Of a stretch of 64,000 bases of DNA, positions 1-7,018 are shown one piece after another (position 1 is the first letter of the stretch; every line of letters begins with the position of its first letter). The DNA comes from Brevibacterium yomogidense. GTDB taxonomy: Bacteria > Actinomycetota > Actinomycetes > Actinomycetales > Brevibacteriaceae. The notes below the pieces were generated by a model, which had not been told where the DNA came from, ran no database searches, and saw only the letters and a list, made by a program, of their open reading frames with translations. Made by a program: the position numbers and the translations under genes. The DNA is taken from assembly GCF_900163715.1 (NCBI RefSeq), contig NZ_FWFF01000013.1:89763-153762 (forward strand), in the 5' to 3' direction.

Positions 1-920
1 CGTGCGAAGTCATCGGCGCTGACGCCTGCTCCACCGGTGCGCAGCAGGACGATGTTCGTCTCGACGGTGCTGGGGTCCACGAATGCGGGGACCGCAGCGG
101 CAACCTCCTGAGCGATGAGCGCGGCATGCGCGTGGTCATCGGCGAGGCGGTCCAGATGGTGGTCGAGGGCGTACATGCCCGCAGCCGCGAGGATCCCCGC
201 CTGGCGCATTCCTCCCCCATAGCGCTTGCGGAGGTAGCGCGCCTCGTCGATGAGGGCGACAGAACCGGTCAGCACGCTGCCCACCGGGGCGCCGAGGCCC
301 TTCGACAGGCAGACGCTCATCGTGTCCACCACCGCACCCTGATCTGCGAATGAGGTTCCTGACGCGACGATGGCGTTGGCCACGCGGGCCCCATCCATGT
401 GCATGCGGATGCCGCGGGCATCGGTGAGTCCGCGGAGCCGGCGCAGCTCGTCGATGTCCGCGATGCGCCCTCCGGAGAAGTTGTGCGTGTTCTCCACTGC
501 GATGAGCGCGGTCCCGACCTGGTTGTACCCGCGAGCGTCCGCGGCCAGGGCGATCGCGTCATCGGCACTCAGCGTACCGTCGGGAGAGATCCACGTGCGG
601 CTCGTGACGCCGGCGATCGCGCCGTGGCCCCCCACCTCGGAGCGCAGCACGTGTGCACGCGACTCCGCGAGGAGCTCCTGTCCCCGGCCCACGGACACGG
701 CGACCCCCAGCATGTTCGTGAGGGAGCCCGACGCGCAGAACAGACCCGCCTCGTGGCCGAACATCTCCGCGAGACGCTCTTCGAGCGCGTTGATCGTCGG
801 GTCCTCGGCATAGACGTCGTCGCCGACCTCCGCCTCCGCCATCGCCGTCCGCATCGCGGGGGTGGGGCGCGTGAGCGTGTCGGACCGCAGGTCGATCGTG
901 GGCCGGGGCCGATGAGTCAC
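1..920 (-). CDS. ltaE: Low-specificity L-threonine aldolase (3' end outside window)
   Basis: A PLP-dependent fold-type I enzyme that cleaves L-threonine or allo-threonine to glycine and acetaldehyde. The N-terminus shows the family opening LRSDTLTRPTPAMRTAMA followed by VGDDVYAEDP. The Schiff-base lysine is expected at K207 in CLSKGLGAPVGS, and the cofactor-binding HMDGARVANA segment lies before it. The chosen GTG start at 920 overlaps the stop of the DAHP synthase gene as GTGA, so the two are probably translationally coupled. About 306 codons are visible; the last part of a protein of roughly 340-350 residues is missing because the window begins here. The link to the aromatic pathway gene is positional only. 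Confidence 0.9.
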   Translation of the reverse strand, partial: MTHRPRPTIDLRSDTLTRPTPAMRTAMAEAEVGDDVYAEDPTINALEERLAEMFGHEAGLFCASGSLTNMLGVAVSVGRGQELLAESRAHVLRSEVGGHGAIAGVTSRTWISPDGTLSADDAIALAADARGYNQVGTALIAVENTHNFSGGRIADIDELRRLRGLTDARGIRMHMDGARVANAIVASGTSFADQGAVVDTMSVCLSKGLGAPVGSVLTGSVALIDEARYLRKRYGGGMRQAGILAAAGMYALDHHLDRLADDHAHAALIAQEVAAAVPAFVDPSTVETNIVLLRTGGAGVSADDFA

Positions 921-2317
921 GCGCGCGTGGCCTTCGTGAGCAGCTCCGCCACCTGGAACGCCATCTCGAGTGACTGATCGTGGTTGAGGCGAGGGTCGAC
1001 CAGGGTCTCGTAGCGACGACGCAGGCCCTCCTCGTCGATCTCCGCTCCGCCGCCCAGGACCTCCGTGACGTCGTCGCCCGTGAGCTCCACGTGCAGTCCG
1101 CCGGGGATCGTGCCCGCTTCGGCATGCGCGTCGAAGAAGCCGGAGACCTCTTCGACCACGTCTTCGAAGCGCCGGGTCTTGAAGCCGTTGCCCGACGTGA
1201 TCGTGTTGCCGTGCATCGGGTCGCACACCCACGCGACCTGCGGCAGCTCCGCCCCGACCTCGGCCAGCAGGGTGGGCAGCTTCTCGCGGATCTGGCCGGC
1301 GCCCATGCGGGTGATGAAGCTCAGGCGGCCGGGAGTGCGCTCCGGGTCGAGCTTGTCGACCAGACGCATGACGTCGTCCTTCGTCGTCGTGGGTCCGAGC
1401 TTCACACCGATCGGGTTGTGGACGCGGGACAGGAAGTCGACGTGCGCGCCGTCGACGTCACGGGTCCGCTCACCGATCCAGAGGAAGTGGCCGGACACCG
1501 CGTACGGATTGCCCGTCCGCGAATCGATCCGGGTCAGGGCGCTCTCGTATTCGAGCAGCAGCGCTTCGTGAGCGGCGAAGAACTCGACCGAGTTGATCGC
1601 ATCGAAGTCCGCACCGCAGGCCGCCATGAACTTCAGCGCACGATCGATCTCGCGCGCGATCTGCTCGTAGCGGTGGTAGTTCGGGTTCGAACCGAGGAAG
1701 CCCTGGTTCCACTCGTGGACGCGCCGCAGATCGGCGAAGCCGCCCTGCGTGAATGCGCGGATGAGGTTCAGCGTCGACGCGGAGACGTGGTACGCCTGCA
1801 GCAGGCGGTTCGGATCGTGACGACGGCCTTCCGGTGTGAAGGCATGGTCGTTGACGATGTCGCCGCGGTAGGACGGAAGCGTGGTCCCCTCACGGGTCTC
1901 CGAATCCGATGACCGCGGCTTGGCGAACTGACCGGCCATGCGGCCCATCTTCACGACCGGGACGGACCCACCGTAGGTGAGGACCGCCGCCATCTGGAGG
2001 ACGGTCTGGATGCGGCGCCGGATCTTGTCCGCCTCAGCATCCGCGAACGTCTCCGCGCAGTCGCCGCCGGTGAGGATGAAGGCCCTGCCCGCCGCGGCGT
2101 CCGCGATGCGGCTGCGCAGCAGATCCGCTTCGCCGGCGAAGATGAGCGGGGGAACAGCACGCAGTTCCGCCATCGCCTTCTCGAGCTCCGCCGCATCCTG
2201 ATAGGTGGGCTGCTGCTGCGGATCGAGACCGCGCCATTCCTCGAGTCCTGCGAGGGTCTCCGGGGTCGCGCGGACGGATCCCACTGCATCGAAGCGCGGG
2301 TCAGCGTGCAAGCTCAT
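917..2317 (-). CDS. aroG: Class II 3-deoxy-D-arabino-heptulosonate 7-phosphate synthase
   Basis: First enzyme of the shikimate pathway, condensing phosphoenolpyruvate and erythrose 4-phosphate. At 466 residues it matches the plant-like class II (AroAII) enzymes of actinobacteria, not the shorter class I type. Metal-ligand motifs are all visible: Cys in GGDCAETF, His in CDPMHGNTI, Glu in HVELTGDDV and Asp in DPRLNHDQS. The substrate segments KPRSSDSE and HNPIGVKLGPTT are also present. The ATG at 2317 has an AAAGG-like ribosome site about 7 nt upstream. The gene is followed with a 4-bp overlap by threonine aldolase. Class II enzymes of mycobacteria bind chorismate mutase; whether this one does cannot be read here. 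Confidence 0.96.
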   Translation of the reverse strand: MSLHADPRFDAVGSVRATPETLAGLEEWRGLDPQQQPTYQDAAELEKAMAELRAVPPLIFAGEADLLRSRIADAAAGRAFILTGGDCAETFADAEADKIRRRIQTVLQMAAVLTYGGSVPVVKMGRMAGQFAKPRSSDSETREGTTLPSYRGDIVNDHAFTPEGRRHDPNRLLQAYHVSASTLNLIRAFTQGGFADLRRVHEWNQGFLGSNPNYHRYEQIAREIDRALKFMAACGADFDAINSVEFFAAHEALLLEYESALTRIDSRTGNPYAVSGHFLWIGERTRDVDGAHVDFLSRVHNPIGVKLGPTTTKDDVMRLVDKLDPERTPGRLSFITRMGAGQIREKLPTLLAEVGAELPQVAWVCDPMHGNTITSGNGFKTRRFEDVVEEVSGFFDAHAEAGTIPGGLHVELTGDDVTEVLGGGAEIDEEGLRRRYETLVDPRLNHDQSLEMAFQVAELLTKATRA

Positions 2318-2359
2318 ATCGAGCCTTTCTCTGGTCGTTCGTGCCGAGCGCGAGGCGCG

Positions 2360-2995
2360 TCAGCGGCCGTCCGCGTCCTCCGCGGACGGATCGTCATCGG
2401 GATCATCGGACGGGTCGGACGCATCCGCCCGCCCGGGCTCTCCGGCCTGGTCGGGTCCTCCGGCCTGGTCGGGTTCAGCGTCGTCGGAATCCGACGCGCC
2501 GTCCGGTCCGTCTTCTGCCTCTGCGTCCGGGCTGAAGTCCTCAGCGGACACGTGATCGAGGAACTCCCGGAACTGCGCCACGGCGTCCTCATCAGGTTCA
2601 GGCGCGTCGATGCCGTCCTCATCCAGGACGGTCTCCGCCACGTAGACGGGCGCATCCGCGGTGAGGGCCAGGAGCACCGCATCCGACGGACGAGCGGAGA
2701 TCTGCTTCCCATCGCTCGTGTCGATGCGCGCGTAGAACGTGTGCTCCTCGCGTCCTGTGACGGTCACCCGCTCAATGCTCGCACCGTAGTGGTCGAGGAC
2801 GTCGAGCAGCAGCTGATGCGTCAGCGGACGAGCGGAGACCAGCCCCTTCTGCGTCATCTGGATGAGCGCCGATTCGGACGACCCGATCCAGATGGGCAGA
2901 TATCGGGGCCGCTCGACCGCTTTGAGGACGAGGATCGGCTGATTCGCGGGGAGCTCGATCCTGACTCCGACGACTTCTACTTCGAGATCCGCCAT
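2360..2995 (-). CDS. Bifunctional nuclease family protein (DUF151) with acidic tail
   Basis: Residues 1-140 form a DUF151/BFN domain, recognisable from VEVVGVRIELPANQPIL, YLPIWIGSSESALI and ARPSDAVLLAL. The domain is widespread in actinobacteria and a plant member was reported to have DNase and RNase activity; the bacterial role is unsettled. Residues 140-211 are a low-complexity Asp/Glu/Pro/Ser/Gly tail that is probably disordered and is unlike the compact family members. The gene lies 11 nt after the FHA gene. In many actinobacteria the FHA and DUF151 genes are separated by one or two MerR-type regulators (ftsR-like), and none is present here. Confidence 0.87.
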   Translation of the reverse strand: MADLEVEVVGVRIELPANQPILVLKAVERPRYLPIWIGSSESALIQMTQKGLVSARPLTHQLLLDVLDHYGASIERVTVTGREEHTFYARIDTSDGKQISARPSDAVLLALTADAPVYVAETVLDEDGIDAPEPDEDAVAQFREFLDHVSAEDFSPDAEAEDGPDGASDSDDAEPDQAGGPDQAGEPGRADASDPSDDPDDDPSAEDADGR

Positions 2996-3006
2996 CTGTT
3001 CCGCGC

Positions 3007-3978
3007 TCAGTTGGTCCGCGGACGCTGCTGGAAGATCATGCGGAACTTCCCGATCTGCACGTCCGCACCGTTCTGGAGCTCGATCGAATCGATGAGCTGA
3101 CGACCCACGTAGGTGCCGTTGAGCGATCCGGTGTCCCGCAGGGTGAAGCCCGACGGCGTCCTCACGAACTCCGCGTGCTTGCGCGAGACCGTCACATCGT
3201 CCAGGAAGATGTCCGCATTGGGGCTGCGTCCCACCGTGACGACGTCCGTATCGAGCAGGATCTGTGCCCCGGCATCCGGACCGGACACGACGACCAGGAG
3301 AGCGTCCGTCTCATCGAGGTTCTGCAGATCGGGAACGGGGTGGATCTCACCCGTGTGCGGGTCGAGGATGCCGGAGAACTGCTGATTCCCCGGGCTGCCC
3401 TGCTCCTGTCCTGCTGCCATCTGCGAACCGGCCTGCGGGTCGTTCCACTGCTGCGGAGGACCGCTCTGCGTGTGGCCCTGTGAGCCGAAGGCGTGGCCGG
3501 ACTGCCCGTCGGGGCTCTGGTGCTGGGGCCCGGAGCCGAACTGCCCGGACTGCGGCTGGGCCCACTGATCGCCCTGTCCCGCATAGTCCTGCGGTTCGGG
3601 CTGCGCCTGCTGGCCGTACTGCTGCGGGGGAACCTGGCCCTGCTGCTGCGCCCACTGCTGGTCGACCTGCGCCTGGCCCCATGCCTGAGGCTGCGAGCCC
3701 TGCTGGGGCTGGCTGTGCACTCCCTGGTCGTACTGCCCCTGGTCGTACTGCTGCGGGCTGTACTGCTGAGGTGCCGGCTGCTGGGACCAGTCCTGCTGGG
3801 GAACGGGCTGCGAGCTCTGGGGCTGTGAACCCTGCTGAGCGTCGTACTGCGGTTCCTGCGGAGCAGCCTCCGGCTCACCCTGCTGCCCGAACGGGAAGAC
3901 ATGTGGTGTCGCGGACGTCGACTCCTGGCCCTGCCACGGCTGCTGGCCGTCGGGGAACCCGCCGTTCTGCTGAGACAT
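3007..3978 (-). CDS. GarA/OdhI-like FHA domain protein with Gln-rich N-terminus
   Basis: The C-terminal part (about residues 220-320) is a forkhead-associated domain with the phosphothreonine-binding hallmarks VGRSPNADIFLDD, VSRKHAEF and GSLNGTYVG. It is very close to GarA/OdhI, which inhibits 2-oxoglutarate dehydrogenase under Ser/Thr kinase control. Residues 1-210 are instead a Gln/Pro/Gly/Ser/Tyr-rich disordered region with repeats such as QYDQGQYDQG; GarA has only about 45 residues before its domain. The canonical ETTS phosphorylation motif is not next to the FHA domain; the nearest resemblance is ESTSATPHVF at residues 19-28. The gene starts inside the gcvH stop codon (TGATG), so the two are coupled. 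A GarA-type role is likely but not proven. Confidence 0.85.
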   Translation of the reverse strand: MSQQNGGFPDGQQPWQGQESTSATPHVFPFGQQGEPEAAPQEPQYDAQQGSQPQSSQPVPQQDWSQQPAPQQYSPQQYDQGQYDQGVHSQPQQGSQPQAWGQAQVDQQWAQQQGQVPPQQYGQQAQPEPQDYAGQGDQWAQPQSGQFGSGPQHQSPDGQSGHAFGSQGHTQSGPPQQWNDPQAGSQMAAGQEQGSPGNQQFSGILDPHTGEIHPVPDLQNLDETDALLVVVSGPDAGAQILLDTDVVTVGRSPNADIFLDDVTVSRKHAEFVRTPSGFTLRDTGSLNGTYVGRQLIDSIELQNGADVQIGKFRMIFQQRPRTN

Positions 3979-4382
3979 CAGGCTCCTTCGCTTTCGACCG
4001 CCGCACGGTATGCGGCGCTGTCCATCAGTGCGTCGACCTCTGCCGGGTCAGACAGTCGGACGTCATAGATCCACCCGCCCGAATACGGGTCGGAGTTGAT
4101 CGTCTCCGGTGCGTCCTCGAGCGCTTCGTTCACCGTGATGACTTCACCGGAGACCGGGGCGACGAGGTCGGACACGCTCTTCGTGCTCTCCACCTCACCA
4201 CTCGACTCACCAGCGGTGACGGTGTCCCCGACCTCAGGCATGTCGACGAAGACGACGTCACCGAGTGAGTCCTGTGCGAAGTCCGTGATGCCTACCCGGA
4301 CGACCGAATCGTCGTCGGTTCGGTCGACCCACTCGTGCTCTGCGGAATAGTGCAGGCCTTCGGGAAAGGTGAGATCAGCCAT
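3978..4382 (-). CDS. gcvH: Glycine cleavage system H protein
   Basis: A 134-residue lipoyl carrier protein that shuttles the aminomethyl group between the P, T and L proteins of the glycine cleavage complex. The lipoyl-lysine site is K68 in GEVESTKSVSD, and the H-protein signatures HYSAEHEWV, GDVVFVDMPEVG and SDPYSGGWIYDV are intact. The ATG at 4382 is preceded by a strong GAGGAGGAG ribosome site. No gcvT or gcvP lies nearby, so the partners are elsewhere. Placement directly before the GarA-like gene is the usual actinobacterial arrangement. No glycine riboswitch was recognised in the leader; a TATGCT -10-like box lies upstream without a convincing -35. Confidence 0.96.
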   Translation of the reverse strand: MADLTFPEGLHYSAEHEWVDRTDDDSVVRVGITDFAQDSLGDVVFVDMPEVGDTVTAGESSGEVESTKSVSDLVAPVSGEVITVNEALEDAPETINSDPYSGGWIYDVRLSDPAEVDALMDSAAYRAAVESEGA

Positions 4383-4511
4383 GTCAACTCCTCCTCGTCA
4401 GGTCAATCCACCCCAGCATAGCCGCATCGGTGGCGCAGATCGCATTCCGGTGACGCGGACTGCGCGACTTCCCAGCACACCCCGCGCCGCGCGGGGCGCT
4501 GTCAGCAGAAT
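4383..4511. other. Intergenic leader between divergent gcvH and tRNA-Pro
   Basis: This gap carries the gcvH ribosome site and, at 4480-4496, a GC-rich inverted repeat (CCCCGCGCCGCGCGGGG). It may form a short hairpin but has no T-run and sits between two outward-reading genes, so it is not a convincing terminator. No small ORF or known riboswitch was recognised. Confidence 0.4.
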
Positions 4512-4541
4512 TTGCCCTCCCACTCAGCATTCGGATAAGGT
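4512..4541 (+). promoter_or_regulatory. Putative sigma-70-type promoter for tRNA-Pro
   Basis: A -35-like TTGCCC at 4512-4517 and a -10-like TAAGGT at 4536-4541 are separated by 18 nt. The predicted start near 4549 leaves a short leader before the tRNA at 4567. The match to consensus is moderate. Confidence 0.45.
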
Positions 4542-4566
4542 CATCCTCGGTTCACAGCGGAATCGA

Positions 4567-4643
4567 CGGGCTATGGCGCAGCTTGGTAGCGCGCTTGACT
4601 GGGGGTCAAGAGGTCGTGGGTTCGAATCCCGCTAGCCCGACCA
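4567..4643 (+). tRNA. tRNA-Pro (anticodon GGG)
   Basis: A complete cloverleaf can be drawn. The acceptor CGGGCTA pairs with TAGCCCG, the discriminator is A, and the CCA end is encoded (4641-4643). The anticodon arm CTTGA / CTGGGGG / TCAAG gives anticodon GGG, which reads CCC and CCU. The T arm contains GTTCGAATC. A 21-bp hairpin follows 2 nt after the CCA. Confidence 0.97.
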
Positions 4644-4645
4644 TC

Positions 4646-4691
4646 TGAGGAATGCCGGGACATCGTGCAGACGATGTCCCGGCATTCCTCA
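4646..4691. terminator. Long perfect hairpin between tRNA-Pro and tag
   Basis: A 21-bp perfect stem (4646-4666 with 4671-4691) closes on a GCAG tetraloop. It lies just after the tRNA and between convergent genes, so it probably works as a bidirectional terminator. It lacks a long T-run, as is common in actinobacteria. Confidence 0.8.
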
Positions 4692-4732
4692 TTCACACTC
4701 ATCACTCGAGCTGACCGAGTGCACCGAAGCTC

Positions 4733-5335
4733 TCACGCGTCCCACACCCCGGATGTCCCCCTCCTGTGGGATCCCACGAGATGCGTGTCGACGATGCCCA
4801 GCGCCTCCATGAGGGCGAACATCGTCGTGGGTCCCACGAACCGGAAACCCTCGCGCCGCAGGGCGCGGGCGAGCGCACGCGACTCGTCCGACTGCGTGGG
4901 GACCTCCGCGAGAGTCTGCGGTCGGGGCGTCTCCTGCGGCTGGAAGGACCAGATCAGCTCTGCGAGTCCTCCCCGCTCCCGCAGGGAGACCGTCGCCCGT
5001 GCATTGCCGACGGTCGCGAGGATCTTCGCGCGGTTGCGGACGATGCGGGCATCGGCGAGCAGGCGTGCGATGTCCGCATCGTCGAACCCGGCGACCGCGT
5101 CGGGATCGAAGCCCGCGAAGGCCTCACGGAACGCGGGGCGCTTCCTGAGGATCGTCGCCCAGGACAGTCCGGATTGGAACGCCTCGAGGCTGAGGCGCTC
5201 GAAGAGCCCCCGCTCGTCACGGACCGGCATCCCCCATTCCGTGTCGTAGTACGTGCGCAGGAGCGGATCGTGCGCTGCCCACGGCGGTCGTGCGAGGCCG
5301 TCGTCCCCCACGACCGTGCCCTGTGTCTCCGCCAT
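4733..5335 (-). CDS. tag: DNA-3-methyladenine glycosylase I
   Basis: A helix-hairpin-helix base-excision enzyme that removes 3-methyladenine from alkylated DNA. Family signatures are YYDTEWGMPV, LFERLSLEAFQSGLSWATIL and FVGPTTMFALMEA. The Tag zinc-binding set looks degraded: there is a conserved DTHLVG-H stretch near the C-terminus but no clear CxW at the N-terminus. The start at 5335 is preferred because GGAAGG sits 6 nt upstream; an ATG at 5341 would overlap the alkB stop as ATGA but would abut the ribosome site. The 200-residue length fits the family. Pairing with alkB makes a two-gene alkylation-repair operon. Confidence 0.9.
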   Translation of the reverse strand: MAETQGTVVGDDGLARPPWAAHDPLLRTYYDTEWGMPVRDERGLFERLSLEAFQSGLSWATILRKRPAFREAFAGFDPDAVAGFDDADIARLLADARIVRNRAKILATVGNARATVSLRERGGLAELIWSFQPQETPRPQTLAEVPTQSDESRALARALRREGFRFVGPTTMFALMEALGIVDTHLVGSHRRGTSGVWDA

Positions 5336-5337
5336 CG

Positions 5338-6063
5338 TCATCCTTCCAGGCCCGTCTCCCGCAGTGTGATGTTGAGGCGGCCCGATTCCAGTCCGACGCC
5401 CGCCGGAGCTGTGCCGGGGTGGACCGCGGGCACAGCGTGGAAGGCCATCCGTGAGGGGCCGCCGAAGACGAACAGGTCGCCGGATTCCAGGACGATGTCC
5501 TCGTACGGCTTCGTGCGCGTCTGCGTGTTGCCGAACCGGAAGGTGCACGAATCCCCGATCGACAGGGACACGACCGGTGCGCGGGACCTCTCGTCCCGGT
5601 CCTGGTGCATCCCCATCCGCGCAGCGTCATCGTAGAAGTTCACGAGCGCGGTGTCCGGTGTGTAGTCCCCCTCGAGATGGGGGGTCTCCTCCGACATGCT
5701 CGCCTGCTCTCCATACGCCGCCTCGATCGCGCTGCGCCCCAGGCGGATCATCCAGTCGGGCATGTCGAGGACCGCGTTCCCATTCACGTCCACGGCATCC
5801 CGCGAGTACGCGTAGGGGCGCCAGTGCCATCCCAGGCACACGGTCTCCACGCTCATCTCGTGGCCGCGGATCTTCGCCGACCGCGGCGGGACCGGCCCCG
5901 CCGCCCACTCGTGGAAGCGGTCGACCAGCCAGGCTTGCTGCGTCGGGGTGAGGAATCCTGGGACCCAGACGGCACCCGGAGCCAGCTCCCGGCGGGGCCG
6001 CGGAAGCAGGTCCTCGCCGAACAGTGCGTCGTCGAACCGGGCACCTTCGCCACTGCCACCCAT
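5338..6063 (-). CDS. alkB: AlkB-type alpha-ketoglutarate-dependent dioxygenase (DNA alkylation repair)
   Basis: An Fe(II)/2-oxoglutarate oxygenase that oxidatively removes N1-methyladenine and N3-methylcytosine lesions. The iron-binding HxD is seen in MGMHQDRDE, after the NFYDD segment. The distal His is probably that of MAFHAVP, and the 2-oxoglutarate-binding C-terminus RLNITLRE is intact. The ATG at 6063 gives 241 residues, near the family norm. The stop is followed almost at once by tag. The thioesterase-like gene upstream ends 8 nt before this start, so all three may share a transcript. No Ada-type regulator is in the window. Confidence 0.92.
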   Translation of the reverse strand: MGGSGEGARFDDALFGEDLLPRPRRELAPGAVWVPGFLTPTQQAWLVDRFHEWAAGPVPPRSAKIRGHEMSVETVCLGWHWRPYAYSRDAVDVNGNAVLDMPDWMIRLGRSAIEAAYGEQASMSEETPHLEGDYTPDTALVNFYDDAARMGMHQDRDERSRAPVVSLSIGDSCTFRFGNTQTRTKPYEDIVLESGDLFVFGGPSRMAFHAVPAVHPGTAPAGVGLESGRLNITLRETGLEG

Positions 6064-6071
6064 CCGCCGAC

Positions 6072-6902
6072 TCACACGCCCTTGAAGTACACGAGCTGGG
6101 TCGTCGTCGCGAGCAGCTCCCCGTCCTCGCCCCACACGTGACCGATCTGGTCGAAGTGGCCCTCATGGAAGCGCGAGGCCGCCGCCCGGCACAGGAGGTG
6201 CTCGCCCTGGGCTGCCAGGGCCTCCGGTGCGGTGTGGAAGTACACGGTGTAGCTGACTGTCCCCGCCGGCGACGGTGTGCCCGTCCGGGCGAAGATCCGC
6301 GGGAAGAACACGTCGCAGGCTGCCGCGAGGGACACGTGGTCCCACGGCCGCGGCTGCGTCTGCGACACCCACATGAGGGTCTCCGACGATTCGGAGGCCG
6401 CAGTCGGAACCCCGGACACGATGCGGAAGACGTAGTTCTCCATCCACGGCAGTGCCATCTGGTACGGGGTGATGTCGACGTCCGCGGGCGCGGGGACCTG
6501 CGGGACGGACAGCTCTGTGTCGGTGAACGTCTCGCGCCCCCGGGCTAGCAGCGCGGTGCCTGTGAGCACCGTGCCCGACTCCTGATCGATGCGCACGGTC
6601 CAGTGCTGGTTCGAGCGATTCGTCCGCACGGGGTCGACGACGATGTCCATCGTCCCCTCCTCGACCGGCGCCGCGAAGTTGAGGGTGAGCGCGGCAGGGC
6701 GCCCCTGCGCCCGCGGATCCGCTGTGATGCCGGCGAGCGCCTGCGCCGCGGTCGCACCGCCGTAGGGGCCCACCATGTTCGCCCACGCGGGATGGGTCCT
6801 CGCGGTGACCGTCCGGGGGCCCTCAGGCCCTGCATCGGGCGTGGACTGCGCCCCGTCGGTCGGAACTTCCAAGGCGATGAGTGCATCGAACGTGTGAGTC
6901 AT
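6072..6902 (-). CDS. Acyl-CoA thioesterase family protein (hotdog fold, TesB-like)
   Basis: A 276-residue protein with two hotdog-type halves, as in TesB/thioesterase-like superfamily members. The first half includes HPAWANMVGPYGGATAAQAL and PAALTLNFAAPVEEG; the second includes PWDHVSLAAACDVFFPR and SYTVYFHT. Such proteins hydrolyse medium- or long-chain acyl-CoAs; the substrate cannot be deduced. The ATG at 6902 was chosen over an upstream in-frame start because the extension looks noncoding. It is transcribed divergently from the NRPS-like gene across about 116 bp, and towards alkB and tag. Confidence 0.78.
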   Translation of the reverse strand: MTHTFDALIALEVPTDGAQSTPDAGPEGPRTVTARTHPAWANMVGPYGGATAAQALAGITADPRAQGRPAALTLNFAAPVEEGTMDIVVDPVRTNRSNQHWTVRIDQESGTVLTGTALLARGRETFTDTELSVPQVPAPADVDITPYQMALPWMENYVFRIVSGVPTAASESSETLMWVSQTQPRPWDHVSLAAACDVFFPRIFARTGTPSPAGTVSYTVYFHTAPEALAAQGEHLLCRAAASRFHEGHFDQIGHVWGEDGELLATTTQLVYFKGV

Positions 6903-7018
6903 GAGCCGATCGTATCCGGGCTCACACCGGGCAGCACTCCGTCCTGCCCGACACCCTCCGTTCACCTGCTGCGGATATCATCGATCCGTCCATCTCGCAG
7001 AGCAGGAGACACCGACAC

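Noticed and set aside
4383..4560. Possible glycine riboswitch in the gcvH leader
   Set aside because: No recognisable paired aptamer core; only a GC-rich inverted repeat at 4480-4496 and a strong ribosome site were seen.
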